Counted from the stretch's first letter, positions 24,239-33,097 are shown. The stretch: DNA of 64,000 bases from DAISKN01 sp964553925 (GCA_964553925.1 CAZKNR010000133.1:1-64000); one strand, 5' to 3'. Program-made: numbers and translations. The notes: generated by a model not told the origin, from the sequence alone.

Positions 24239-27200
24239 AGCGCGCGCCGGTAGCGCCCGCCGGCCTCGTAGAGGGCGTTCGTCACCTGCCCGAGGCTTGC
24301 GACCCGGACCGTTCTCATGAGCTCCTCGAAGACGTTGCCCCCCTCCGTGAGCGCGACCTGTCTCAATTTCGAGAGCGCGGCGAAGGCCTCGTCCCGGTGC
24401 TTCTCATGAAACGCGGCGAGACGCCGGATCTGCTCCTGCTTCTCCTCACCGGTCGCTCGGGCGAGCTCGATCTCCGGGCGCGCCGCCGCCCCTTTCCCTT
24501 CTTCATCGGGATCGAGGAAGCAGTTCACACCCACGACGGGAATCTCGCCGCTGTCCTTCTTGAGCTCGTACTGTAGCGACTCCTCCTGGATACGGCTCCT
24601 CTGGTACTGGAGCTCGATCGCCCCGAGAACGCCGCCCCGGGTATTCAACCGTTCGAACTCCGCGAGCACCGCCTCCTCCACCAAATCGGTGAGATCGTCG
24701 ATGACGTACGATCCCTGAAGTGGGTTCTCGTTCTTCGTCACCCCGAACTCTTTCTGAATGATCTGCTGGATCGCCATCGCCCGTCGCACGGACTCCGTGG
24801 TGGGGGTGGTGATCGCCTCGTCGTAGGCATTGGTGTGAAGCGAGTTGCAATGGTCGTAGATCGCGGTGAGCGCCTGGAGGGTGGTGCGGATGTCGTTGAA
24901 CTGGATCTCGCGTGCGTGGAGCGACCGTCCCGAGGTCTGGATGTGGTACTTGAACTTCTGGCTGCGCTCGCTCGCGCTGTATCGGTTTCTCATCACCCGC
25001 GCCCAGATGCGCCGGGCCACCCGGCCGAGGACCGAGTATTCGGGGTCGAGCCCGTTGCTGAAGAAGAACGAGAGGTTCGGAGCGAAGTCGTCGATGGCCA
25101 TCCCGCGGGCGAGGTAGTACTCGACGTAGGTAAAGCCGTTCGAGAGAGTGAAGGCGAGCTGGGTGATGGGGTTCGCCCCGGCTTCCGCGATGTGATAGCC
25201 CGAGACCGAGACCGAGTAGAAGTTCCCGACCGAGTTTTCGATGAAGAACTGCTGCATGTCGCCCATGAGCCGGAGCGCGAAGTCCGTCGAGAAGATGCAG
25301 GTGTTCTGCGCCTGGTCTTCCTTGAGGATGTCGGCCTGCACCGTGCCTCGAACGGTCGAGAGCGTCTCCCGCCGAAGGTGCCCGGTCTCGCCGGCGTCCG
25401 GCTTTCGCCCGCGCTCGCGCTCGAACCGCTCCACCTCCCGGTCGATGGCGGTATTGAAGAACATCGCGAGGACGGTGGGCGCCGGTCCGTTGATGGTCAT
25501 CGAAACGCTGGTCGAAGGGTCGAGGAGATCGAAGCCCTGGTAGAGATCCTTCATGTCGTCGAGTGTCGCGACGGAGACGCCGCCCTCGCCGATCTTTCCG
25601 AAGATGTCCGGCCGCTCGCCGGGATTTTCCCCGTAGAGGGTCACGCTGTCGAAAGCGGTCGAGAGCCTCTTCGCGGTGTCGTTCCGAGAGAGGTAATGAA
25701 AGCGCTGGTTGGTTCGGCTCGGACCGCCCTCTCCGGCGAATTGGCGCCTCGGCGACTCCTCGTCTCTCTTGAAGGGAAAGACCCCCGCGGTGAACGGGTA
25801 GAATCCGGGCAGGTTCTCTTGAAGACGGAACCGCAGGATCTCCCCCCAGTCTTCGAAACGCGGGAGCGCGACCCTGGGCACACGGGAGCCGCTCAAAGTC
25901 GTGGTCGCGCTTTCGACCGCGATCTCCCTTCCCCGGACCTCGAACGTCACCTCGGGCGCGGAGTAGCGTTTCTTGAGCTCCGGCCATTCTTCGATGAGCG
26001 CGAAGCTCTCGTCGCGGATCCCCTTGCGGAGCTCCCGCGAACGCTCGCGGAGCCGCGAGCGAAGGGCCTCGTCCTCGATCTCCCCCATCTGGGAAGCCGC
26101 GCCCTCGAGCTGGTAGAGCTTTCGCGCGATAGAGACTTCGGATTCGATCCGCGCGCTCTCTTTTCTCAATAGCTCGGTGATTTCCCCCAGATAGCGTTCG
26201 CGGCTCTCGGGAATGATGGCCTTGCGCCTGCCGACCTTTTCATTAGAAACGCGGCCCGACCGTGGAAGACCAGGAAAGGAAGCGTCGATCTCCCGCAGTC
26301 GGTCGAGGAGGTGAGAGTAGAGCGCGTCCACCCCTCGATCGCCGAACTGGCTCGCGATGGTCCCGAAGATCGGAAGCTCCGAGTCGAGAACGTCGTGACC
26401 GATGTGCTTTCCCCTGCGGAATTGCTTCCTTACGTCGCGAAGAGCGTCCTCGCCGCCGCGGCGGTCGAACTTGTTGATGGCCACCACGTCCGCGAAGTCG
26501 AGCATGTCGATCTTCTCGAGCTGCGAAGGAGCGCCGTACTCCGGGGTCATCACGTAGAGGCTGAGATCGCTCACGTCCGCGATGGCGGACGACCCCTGGC
26601 CGATGCCGCTCGTCTCCACCAGCACGAGGCGGAAGCCGGCGCCGGAAAGAATCTTGATCCCCGCCTCGATCGCTTTCGGCAGCTCCGAGCCCGAGCCCCG
26701 GGTGGCGAGACTCCTCATATAGACGTTGTCGCGATCGATGGCGTTCATTCGGATGCGGTCGCCGAGGAGGGCACCTCCCGTCTTGCGCTTGGTGGGATCG
26801 ACGGAGAGGATTCCGATGGGAAGATCGGGAGCATCGGTCAGGAACCGCCGGACGAGCTCATCGGTGAGGGAGCTCTTGCCCGCACCCCCGGTACCGGTAA
26901 TGCCCACCACCGAGGTTCGCCGGGCGTTTTCTACCGGCTCTCCCTTCGCCACGCCGAGCGAAGCCCCGTTCCCTTCCGCCTGGGTGAGCAGCCTCGCGAG
27001 CTTTCCCGCAGCGGTGCGGTCGTCGGGAGAGAGCTCGACTTTGCCCTCGAGCGGAGGGAGCGTGAAGTCCGCGGAGCGCAGCATGTCGTCGATCATTCCA
27101 GCGAGACCGAGAACCCTTCCGTCCTCGGGGGAGTAGATCTTCGTCACCCCGTACTCTTCGAGCGCGCGGATTTCCCTGGGGACGATGACGCCGCCGCCGC

Positions 27201-27501
27201 CACCGAAGACGCGAACGTGGGAAGCCCCTCTCTCCCGCAGCAGGTCCACGAGGTAGCGGAAGAACTCGTTGTGGCCGCCCTGGTAGGAGCTCACCGCGAT
27301 GGCCTGGGCGTCTTCCTGGATGGCAGCGCTCACGATCTCGGAGACCGAGCGGTTGTGTCCGAGGTGGATCACCTCGGCGCCCCGCGCCTGAAGGAGGCGG
27401 CGGATGACGTTGATCGAGACGTCGTGTCCGTCGAAGAGCGACGCGGCGGTGACGAAGCGGACGTTATTTTGGGGGCGGTAGAGGGTTTGCTCGGACTTCA
27501 T
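24235..27501 (-). CDS. icmF: Fused isobutyryl-CoA mutase (IcmF)
   Basis: The fused enzyme has 1088 residues. The B12-binding domain comes first (about 10-150, with ASLFDGHDVSINVIRR and SSYQGGH). A MeaI-type G3E GTPase chaperone follows (about 190-410, Walker A GITGTGGAGKSSL, NKFDRRGGEDA). The acyl-CoA mutase barrel fills the C-terminal half. Two specificity positions can be read: Phe in QFAGEGG and Gln in EDQAQNTCIF. Phe/Gln is the isobutyryl-CoA mutase pair; methylmalonyl-CoA mutase has Tyr/Arg and pivalyl-CoA mutase Leu/Ala. It should therefore interconvert isobutyryl- and n-butyryl-CoA in branched-chain or butyrate metabolism. Confidence 0.95.
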   Translation of the reverse strand: MKSEQTLYRPQNNVRFVTAASLFDGHDVSINVIRRLLQARGAEVIHLGHNRSVSEIVSAAIQEDAQAIAVSSYQGGHNEFFRYLVDLLRERGASHVRVFGGGGGVIVPREIRALEEYGVTKIYSPEDGRVLGLAGMIDDMLRSADFTLPPLEGKVELSPDDRTAAGKLARLLTQAEGNGASLGVAKGEPVENARRTSVVGITGTGGAGKSSLTDELVRRFLTDAPDLPIGILSVDPTKRKTGGALLGDRIRMNAIDRDNVYMRSLATRGSGSELPKAIEAGIKILSGAGFRLVLVETSGIGQGSSAIADVSDLSLYVMTPEYGAPSQLEKIDMLDFADVVAINKFDRRGGEDALRDVRKQFRRGKHIGHDVLDSELPIFGTIASQFGDRGVDALYSHLLDRLREIDASFPGLPRSGRVSNEKVGRRKAIIPESRERYLGEITELLRKESARIESEVSIARKLYQLEGAASQMGEIEDEALRSRLRERSRELRKGIRDESFALIEEWPELKKRYSAPEVTFEVRGREIAVESATTTLSGSRVPRVALPRFEDWGEILRFRLQENLPGFYPFTAGVFPFKRDEESPRRQFAGEGGPSRTNQRFHYLSRNDTAKRLSTAFDSVTLYGENPGERPDIFGKIGEGGVSVATLDDMKDLYQGFDLLDPSTSVSMTINGPAPTVLAMFFNTAIDREVERFERERGRKPDAGETGHLRRETLSTVRGTVQADILKEDQAQNTCIFSTDFALRLMGDMQQFFIENSVGNFYSVSVSGYHIAEAGANPITQLAFTLSNGFTYVEYYLARGMAIDDFAPNLSFFFSNGLDPEYSVLGRVARRIWARVMRNRYSASERSQKFKYHIQTSGRSLHAREIQFNDIRTTLQALTAIYDHCNSLHTNAYDEAITTPTTESVRRAMAIQQIIQKEFGVTKNENPLQGSYVIDDLTDLVEEAVLAEFERLNTRGGVLGAIELQYQRSRIQEESLQYELKKDSGEIPVVGVNCFLDPDEEGKGAAARPEIELARATGEEKQEQIRRLAAFHEKHRDEAFAALSKLRQVALTEGGNVFEELMRTVRVASLGQVTNALYEAGGRYRRAL

Positions 27502-27547
27502 CGGCCTACCCTCAAGATACCGCGTCCTCTATCAAGGGCGGCGAGGG

Positions 27548-27856
27548 TTATTCCTCGGCCGCGGCGAGTCCCATCTCTTCGGAGGTGTTGATGAGCTCCT
27601 TCAGCTCCTTGCCGGGCTTGAAGTAGGGGACCTTCTTCGCCGGCACGTCCACGCGCTCGCCCGTCTTGGGGTTTCTCCCTTTGCGGGATTCCCTCTGGCG
27701 GATGCGGAAGCTCCCGAAACCCCGAAGCTCGATCTTGTCGCCCCGGTGCAGAGCGTTGATGATGCTCTTGAAGACCGTGTCCACGATGATCTCGGAGTGC
27801 TTCTTGGTCAGGTCCGAAACCCGGGACACCTCTTCGATGAGCTCCGCTTTCGTCAT
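27548..27856 (-). CDS. Integration host factor / HU-family DNA-binding protein
   Basis: ATG 27856 follows AGGAG; the protein has 102 residues. It shows KAELIEEVSRVSDLTKKHSE, the RGDKIELRGFGSFRIRQRESRKGRNPKTGE DNA-contact arm and VPYFKPGKELKE, the complete HU/IHF fold. The 'GFGSF' and 'RNPKTGE' forms are typical of IHF subunits. Gene order (cmk, rpsA, then this gene) matches the common cmk-rpsA-ihfB order, so it probably plays the IHF-beta role. Confidence 0.93.
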   Translation of the reverse strand: MTKAELIEEVSRVSDLTKKHSEIIVDTVFKSIINALHRGDKIELRGFGSFRIRQRESRKGRNPKTGERVDVPAKKVPYFKPGKELKELINTSEEMGLAAAEE

Positions 27857-27924
27857 GACTGGACTCCTATCCGTGCTCGATTGGTCCATGCTCTACACGT
27901 CTTCCGCCACCCGGTGGGTCTTCT

Positions 27925-27942
27925 ATGTCAGCGATGTCAGCG
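27925..27942. repeat. 9-bp tandem duplication ATGTCAGCG at the end of rpsA
   Basis: Two exact copies overlapping the rpsA stop codon; the second copy contains the complement of the TGA stop. Confidence 0.7.
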
Positions 27943-29709
27943 CTTGTCGCCACCGTCGGTCTCGGGATTCGCCCGGGTGCTCGACGCCCAGTCGGCGCCG
28001 AAATCCGCCACATCGCCGAGAGTGGCGTTGGGCGAGCCGTGGCTCGAATAGTGGCTCTCGTAGTCGTCCCGGTGCACCGCGCGAATCGAAAGGCCGATCT
28101 TGCGGTCGAGAGACGACATCTTGATGATCTTCATCGTGTGGGTGTCGCCTACCTTGAGCTTGTCCTCGGGCTTCTCCACTCGCTCGTCGTCGACCTCGGA
28201 GACGTGCAGCAGTCCTTCGATGCCTTCCTCGATCTCGACGAACGCGCCGAAGTTCGTGAGCCGCACCACCTTGCCGTTGACGATGTCCCCTTCCTGGTGG
28301 CGGTTGAAGAACTCCTCCCAGACGTCGGAGCCGAGCTGCTTCAACCCGAGCGACAGCCTCTGGTTCTCGGCGTCGATGTTGAGAACGACCGCGTCGACCG
28401 TGTCGCCCTTCTTCAGCACTTCCGAGGGGTGGTTGATGCGTTTGTTCCAGCTCATGTCCGAGATGTGGATGAGGCCGTCGATTCCCTCCTCGACCTCGAC
28501 GAAGGCGCCGAAATCGGTGAGGTTCCGGACCTTCCCCTGGATGCGGGCGCCGGTCTGGTACTTCTCCGCAAGCTGCTGCCACGGGTTGGGCTCGACCTGC
28601 TTCAGGCCGAGGCTGATGCGCCGCTCTTCAACCCCGACCTGGAGCACCATCGCCTCGACTTCGTCGCCGACGTTCAGTACTTTCGAAGGGTGCTTCACCC
28701 GCTTGCTCCAGGACATCTCGGAGACGTGGATGAGGCCCTCGACTCCCGGCTCGAGCTCGATGAAGGCACCGTAGTCCGTGAGGCTCACCACCTTGCCCCG
28801 CACCCGGGAGCCGGTGGGAAAGCGCTCCTGCGCCGATTCCCAGGGATCGGGGGAGAGCTGTTTGTAACCGAGGGAGACCCGCTCGGTCTCCTTATCGAAC
28901 TTCAGCACCACGACCTCGATCTGGTCGGAGACGTTGAAGAGCTCCGACGGGTGCTGGATGCGCCCGAACGACATGTCGGTGATGTGCAGAAGACCGTCGA
29001 TCCCGCCAAGATCGATGAAGGCGCCGTAATCGGTGAGGTTCTTCACGACACCGCGAAAGACGCGTCCTTCCTCGAGAGCGTGGAGCGTCTCCTGCTTCCG
29101 GCCCTGAAGCTGCTCTTCCATCACCACTTTGCGGGAGAGCACGATGTTGCCGCGCTTCTTGTTGACCTTGATGACCCGCATCTCGAGCTCCTGCCCCTTG
29201 AGGCTGTCGAGATTGCGGACCGGACGGATGTCGACCTGCGAGCCCGGAAGAAAGGCGCGCACTCCGATGTCGACCGCGAGACCTCCCTTGATGCGCTCGA
29301 TGACCCGGCCCTTCACGATGGTCCGGTTGGTGTAGGCCTCTTCGATCTGATCCCAGACCTTCATCTTCTCCGCTTTTTCGCGCGAGAGGATGAGATACCC
29401 GTTCTTGTCTTCGGCTTTCTCGAGGAGAACCTCCACGGTGTCGCCGACCTGAATGGAGATCTTGCCGGTTTCGTCCCTGAACTCGTTGAGCGCGATGATG
29501 CCCTCGGATTTGTATCCGACGTCGACGACGACTTCGCCGCCTGCGATCTGGAGCACCTTTCCCTTGACCACCTCGCCTTCGGCGATGTTGGTGTTGTACG
29601 TGTCGAGCAGACGCCCGTATTCCTCCGGTGAAAGGACGTCCTCGCTCGCCGCGAGACTGTTTTCCCCGAGGTCTTCGAGGCTCCCGCTAGCGTTACTGAT
29701 ATCGGCCAT
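27937..29709 (-). CDS. rpsA: 30S ribosomal protein S1
   Basis: This 590-residue protein has six S1 (OB-fold) domains, recognisable as repeats of GxVxxLTDYGAFIDLG...GLLHITDMSW. The first two are divergent, as usual, and bind the ribosome; the later four bind mRNA. The ATG at 29709 is preceded by GGAGG. It lies between cmk and the IHF gene in the standard order and has its own promoter overlapping the end of cmk. Confidence 0.96.
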   Translation of the reverse strand: MADISNASGSLEDLGENSLAASEDVLSPEEYGRLLDTYNTNIAEGEVVKGKVLQIAGGEVVVDVGYKSEGIIALNEFRDETGKISIQVGDTVEVLLEKAEDKNGYLILSREKAEKMKVWDQIEEAYTNRTIVKGRVIERIKGGLAVDIGVRAFLPGSQVDIRPVRNLDSLKGQELEMRVIKVNKKRGNIVLSRKVVMEEQLQGRKQETLHALEEGRVFRGVVKNLTDYGAFIDLGGIDGLLHITDMSFGRIQHPSELFNVSDQIEVVVLKFDKETERVSLGYKQLSPDPWESAQERFPTGSRVRGKVVSLTDYGAFIELEPGVEGLIHVSEMSWSKRVKHPSKVLNVGDEVEAMVLQVGVEERRISLGLKQVEPNPWQQLAEKYQTGARIQGKVRNLTDFGAFVEVEEGIDGLIHISDMSWNKRINHPSEVLKKGDTVDAVVLNIDAENQRLSLGLKQLGSDVWEEFFNRHQEGDIVNGKVVRLTNFGAFVEIEEGIEGLLHVSEVDDERVEKPEDKLKVGDTHTMKIIKMSSLDRKIGLSIRAVHRDDYESHYSSHGSPNATLGDVADFGADWASSTRANPETDGGDKR

Positions 29710-29825
29710 GCCTGTTATGGTTCCTCCTAGAGCTGCGATTTACAGGTGAGCTCTTGCCTTCGGGCGGCGGGTCAATCTTGGAAAGGCTCGCGCTGCGATT
29801 CGGGCGGGCTGACCTGCAAGCCGTT

Positions 29826-29855
29826 ATCCTACTCTGTTTAATCGGCTTATGTCAA
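29826..29855 (-). promoter_or_regulatory. Promoter of rpsA overlapping the end of cmk
   Basis: On the minus strand TTGACA (29855-29850) and TAGGAT (29831-29826) are separated by 18 bases. The -35 lies over the cmk stop codon, about 140 bases before the rpsA ATG, leaving a leader of about 110 bases that could carry translational control. Confidence 0.6.
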
Positions 29856-30529
29856 GCCGGCCAACCCAGCCGCAGCCGAGCCTCTTTCAGCAGAATTGCG
29901 AGCGTTTCCTCGGGAGTCAGATGGGTCGTATCGACGAGGATCGCGTCCTCGGCTGGTCTCAGAGGCGAGTGCACCCGATTCCGATCGGTCTCGTCGCGAA
30001 GCCGGAGCTCGCTCGAAACACCCTCGAGCGTAAGACCGACTTCTCCGCCCTGTTCGTGGAACCTTCTGCTCGCGCGCTCCCCGTGGCCCGCGTCGAGGAA
30101 GAACTTGATCTCGGCGGCGGGAAACACCTCGGTCCCGATGTCGCGCCCCTCGAGAATGACGCCGCCCGAGGCGCCGATCTTCCGCCACAGTGTTACGAGG
30201 ACCGCGCGGAGGTGCTTGTGAACCGCGACCCGGGAAGAGGCGAGCGCGACCGGAGGTTCCCGGATGGCGCGGGACACATCCTCCCCGTCCAGGAGGATCC
30301 GCTCGAAACGCTCCCCCGCGAAGGCGATGTCGGACCGCTCCGCGATCGAGAGCAGCGCCTCTTCGTCGTCGAGGGCGACTCCCTCGCGGAGCGCCTTCAA
30401 AGCGACCGCGCGAAACGTGGCTCCGGTGTCGAGATAGACGAGCCCGAGCTTGTCCGCGAGGTTCCTGGCAGCCGTGGACTTCCCCGCCCCCGCGGGACCG
30501 TCGATGGCGATGATCGGCTTACGGGTCAT
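29852..30529 (-). CDS. cmk: Cytidylate kinase
   Basis: The protein has 225 residues and phosphorylates CMP and dCMP. The P-loop IAIDGPAGAGKSTAARNLA opens the protein, then LDTGATFRAVAL (usually DTGAMYRA), VILEGRDIGTEVFP and the DRNRxxSPLRPAEDAILVDTT lid and nucleotide segment. Its ATG overlaps the rluB stop (ATGA). Confidence 0.96.
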   Translation of the reverse strand: MTRKPIIAIDGPAGAGKSTAARNLADKLGLVYLDTGATFRAVALKALREGVALDDEEALLSIAERSDIAFAGERFERILLDGEDVSRAIREPPVALASSRVAVHKHLRAVLVTLWRKIGASGGVILEGRDIGTEVFPAAEIKFFLDAGHGERASRRFHEQGGEVGLTLEGVSSELRLRDETDRNRVHSPLRPAEDAILVDTTHLTPEETLAILLKEARLRLGWPA

Positions 30530-31485
30530 TTCTTGATGCGCGCGAGGCTCCTCGCCTTGCGCGCTCCCCGCGCTCCCCGCGCGGGGAGGACGGGCCCTCC
30601 GGGCCCGCTGCCGCTCCTCGCCTCGCGCGCTCCCCGCGTTCTTTTCTCAGTGCGCCGGGGCCCCACCCCCGGCGCCGTCGCTCCGCGCTCCGCGCTGCGT
30701 GACGGCGTTCGCCAGCGCTGCGGCCGCCGCTCGAGGAGCTCTACTTCGCCGCGGCTCAGCGGACGGAAGCCGCCCGGCGGGATTCCTTTGACCGAAAGGC
30801 CGCCGATCCTCTCCCGATGGAGGTCGACGACCGGGAACCCGAGAGCCTCGAACAAGCGGCGGATTTCACGGTTCTTTCCGCGGCGCAGCGTGGCGCGAAG
30901 CCGGGTGCGCTCGCTCCTGTCCTCCGTGGTCGTCACCGTGCGCGGCTTTCGGTCGGATCGGCCGCCGAGGACCTCGATCTCCTCGAGAGCGAGTCGCTCG
31001 CCTTCGACGACGATGCCGCGGGTGGCGCGGTCCAGGGTCTTCTTGTCGGGCTGACCCGCGAGGGTCACGAGATAGCTCTTCTCGATCCCGAAGCGGGGGT
31101 GCGTGAGCCTCTGCGCGAGCTCGCCATCGTCGGTCAGAATCAGAAGGCCGGTCGAACCCATGTCGAGCCTCCCGACCGGGTAGAGATTTCGGAGCGCCCG
31201 CGGCAAGAGCTCCATCACCGTGGGCCGGCGACCGGGATCGGAGCGGGTGGTGACGTATCCCTTCGGTTTGTTGAGGGCGAGGTAGCGCCGCGGCTTCCCC
31301 GGTCGTACCCGCGTTCCGTCGAATCGAATCTCCTGGGTCTCCGGGTCCGCGCTCGTCCCGAGCTCGCGAACCACATTGCCGTCCACCTCGACCCGACCCT
31401 CCTCGATCAGCTTCTCGGCGGCGCGCCGGGAGGCGATCCCGGCACTCGAGAGAATCTTCTGGAGGCGCTCTCTCACGGCTCCCAT
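30526..31485 (-). CDS. rluB: 23S rRNA pseudouridine synthase (RluB/RsuA family) with repeat-derived basic tail
   Basis: Residues 5-65 form an S4 RNA-binding domain (RLQKILSSAGIASRRAAEKLIEEGRV). The catalytic core follows (about 66-240), with the catalytic Asp in YPVGRLDMGSTGLLILTDDG and the KSYLV and GKNREIRRLFEALG motifs. The family normally ends near residue 245. Here another 70 residues of Arg, Gly, Ser and Pro follow. They are encoded by inverted and tandem repeats (30561-30607 and 30652-30675), so the tail is probably not selected as protein. Start overlaps scpB by 13 bases. Confidence 0.93.
   Translation of the reverse strand: MGAVRERLQKILSSAGIASRRAAEKLIEEGRVEVDGNVVRELGTSADPETQEIRFDGTRVRPGKPRRYLALNKPKGYVTTRSDPGRRPTVMELLPRALRNLYPVGRLDMGSTGLLILTDDGELAQRLTHPRFGIEKSYLVTLAGQPDKKTLDRATRGIVVEGERLALEEIEVLGGRSDRKPRTVTTTEDRSERTRLRATLRRGKNREIRRLFEALGFPVVDLHRERIGGLSVKGIPPGGFRPLSRGEVELLERRPQRWRTPSRSAERGATAPGVGPRRTEKRTRGAREARSGSGPGGPVLPARGARGARKARSLARIKK
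30561..30607. repeat. Repeat cluster in the rluB tail: GCGCTCCCC x2 and two hairpins
   Basis: GCGCTCCCC occurs in tandem (30561-30578). CTCCCCGC and GCGGGGAG (30573-30588) form a perfect palindrome. CGGGCCC and GGGCCCG (30591-30607) form a 7-bp stem with a 3-base loop. All lie within coding sequence of the basic tail. Confidence 0.75.
30652..30675. repeat. Palindromic element, copy 1 (in rluB)
   Basis: Arms GCGCCGGGG (30652-30660) and CCCCGGCGC (30667-30675) pair perfectly around loop CCCCAC. It encodes APGVGPRR in the rluB frame. A second copy with one stem pair changed on both sides lies at 34143-34166 in uvrC, in the same protein frame. Confidence 0.8.
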
Positions 31486-32282
31486 GCGTCGGCGGCGACG
31501 TCTTCCTCTAAAGGGGCCGACTCATCCAAAGCGGCGACCTCGGAGCTCACGGGCTCGACTTCTTCTATCCTTTCAGGCCTTTCAGGCCCCTCAGGCACCT
31601 CGAGCTGCAGCGCGACTTCATCCCCGAAGACTTCCGACATGTCCTTGAGCTGAGGCAGATCCCGAAGGTCCTTGAGCCCGAAACGCAGCATGAACTCCTT
31701 GGTCGTGCCGTACAAGAGCGGACGGCCGACGACGGGCTTCCGCCCGACGATCCGTACCAGCTTTTTCTCGAGGAGAGTGCGCACCACGGAAGCGGATCGC
31801 ACACCCCGCAGGTCCAGAAGCTCGGGAACGGTGATCGGCTGCCGGTAGGCGATGACCGCGAGAGTCTCGAGCGCCTGAAGCGAGAGCCGCGCCGGCTTGG
31901 GACTCGAAAGGAGCCTTCTGACGACCTCATGGAACTCGGGACGGGTCGTGATCTGGAAACCGCCGGCGACCTCGACGAGCTGCAAGCCCCGGCCGTCCTG
32001 GCCGTAGAGCTCGTTCAGCTGCTCGAGCGCCGGCCGGATGCGATCGCCGGCCTCCGGAAGCGCCTTTTTCAGATCTTTGACGGATAGCGGCTCGCCCGAG
32101 GCGTAGAGGAGTGCCTCGATGTTCGCCTGTACCTCGGGAAGGGAGAGGCTCGCCGCTCGTTCCTGACCGTCTTCTACTTCTGGGCCGTCGGGAACTTCGG
32201 AAAGTGCGGTAACTTCGGGAAGTGCGGGAGTCTCGGACGTGGTCTCGAGATCCGTGGAAGGAACGTGTTCTTCGCCGTTCAA
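31473..32282 (-). CDS. scpB: Segregation and condensation protein B
   Basis: ScpB of 269 residues, a subunit of the SMC-ScpA-ScpB condensin. The double winged-helix core spans about 48-215 (NIEALLYASGEPLSVKDLKKAL, LSLQALETLAVIAYRQPIT, LLEKKLVRIVGRKPVVGRPLLYGTT). Acidic, Pro-Glu-rich tails lie at both ends. The C-terminal one includes a PEGPERPE stretch made by a 9-bp tandem repeat, and the N-terminal one a near-duplicate EVTALSEVPDGPEVED. Overlaps scpA by 4 bases (ATGA). Confidence 0.94.
   Translation of the reverse strand: MNGEEHVPSTDLETTSETPALPEVTALSEVPDGPEVEDGQERAASLSLPEVQANIEALLYASGEPLSVKDLKKALPEAGDRIRPALEQLNELYGQDGRGLQLVEVAGGFQITTRPEFHEVVRRLLSSPKPARLSLQALETLAVIAYRQPITVPELLDLRGVRSASVVRTLLEKKLVRIVGRKPVVGRPLLYGTTKEFMLRFGLKDLRDLPQLKDMSEVFGDEVALQLEVPEGPERPERIEEVEPVSSEVAALDESAPLEEDVAADAWEP
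31570..31596. repeat. 9-bp tandem repeat CTTTCAGGC, three copies, inside scpB
   Basis: Two exact copies and one with CCC for CTT. In the scpB frame each unit encodes a Pro-Glu-Gly/Arg tripeptide of the C-terminal tail. Confidence 0.85.
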
Positions 32283-33097
32283 GTGGACTCCGCCCCGCTT
32301 TCTGAAAAGAGGCGCTGGACGTGGATGGGCCCGAAATGGTTCTGCTGAAAGATTCGGATCTCGCGCAGACGCGTGAGCTCCAGAATCGCGAGAAAGGTCA
32401 CGATCACCGTTGCCCGATCGCAGGCTTCCTCGAAGAGGTCGACGAAAAACGACTGCGCTCCGGGAGAGAGGCGCTCCTTCACGCGATCGATCATCTCTTC
32501 GATCGAGATCACCTCCCGCTCGTAGACGAGGTCGACCCTCTGCCGGACTCGTTCGAGAACATCGCGAAACGCGCTGAAGAGCTCGAAGAGGTCCACCTCG
32601 ACGAGGCCTTCCACGGGCGTTTCGGCGTGGCCGTTCGTTCCCTCGAGGGCGCGCATCGCATCCTCGGGCCGGATCCAGATCGCCGCGCGCACCTCCTCCT
32701 GCTGGTGGAGCTGCTGCGCCGCCTCTTTGTAGCGCTGGTACTCGAGGAGCCTCGCCACCAGCTCGTTTCTCGGGTCTTCGCCGAGGTCGTCCGTGGTTCC
32801 GTCCTCGTGGGGCGGAGGCAGCAGCATCTTCGACTTGATGTGGATGAGCGTCGCCGCCATCACCAGGAACTCACTCGCGAGGTCGATGTTGAGCTCCTCC
32901 ATCAAATCGAGCGTCTCCAGATACTGCTTGGTGATCTCGGCGATGGGGATGTCGTAGATATCCACCTCGTTCTTGCGAATGAGGTGCAGAAGAAGCTCCA
33001 TCGGCCCGTCGAAGACCGGAAGCCGCACGTGGTAGCGGGGCTCGATCGAACCGTCTTCGTCGGCCGAAGGGCCCAGATAAAGCTCGGTCATGCTCAT
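32279..33097 (-). CDS. scpA: Segregation and condensation protein A
   Basis: ScpA kleisin of 272 residues that bridges SMC heads. The N-terminal block RLPVFDGPMELLLHLIRKNEVDIYDIPIAEITKQYL is the family signature; the C-terminal winged helix ends in FLAILELTRLREIRIFQQNHFGPI. I use ATG 33097, which overlaps the trpS stop (ATGA); a second ATG two codons later is also possible. Longer upstream frame overlaps trpS and has no ScpA character. Confidence 0.95.
   Translation of the reverse strand: MSMTELYLGPSADEDGSIEPRYHVRLPVFDGPMELLLHLIRKNEVDIYDIPIAEITKQYLETLDLMEELNIDLASEFLVMAATLIHIKSKMLLPPPHEDGTTDDLGEDPRNELVARLLEYQRYKEAAQQLHQQEEVRAAIWIRPEDAMRALEGTNGHAETPVEGLVEVDLFELFSAFRDVLERVRQRVDLVYEREVISIEEMIDRVKERLSPGAQSFFVDLFEEACDRATVIVTFLAILELTRLREIRIFQQNHFGPIHVQRLFSESGAEST

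Noticed and set aside
24835..27591. Large plus-strand frames opposite icmF
   Set aside because: Antisense shadows of a conserved coding frame; Arg-rich composition, no motifs.
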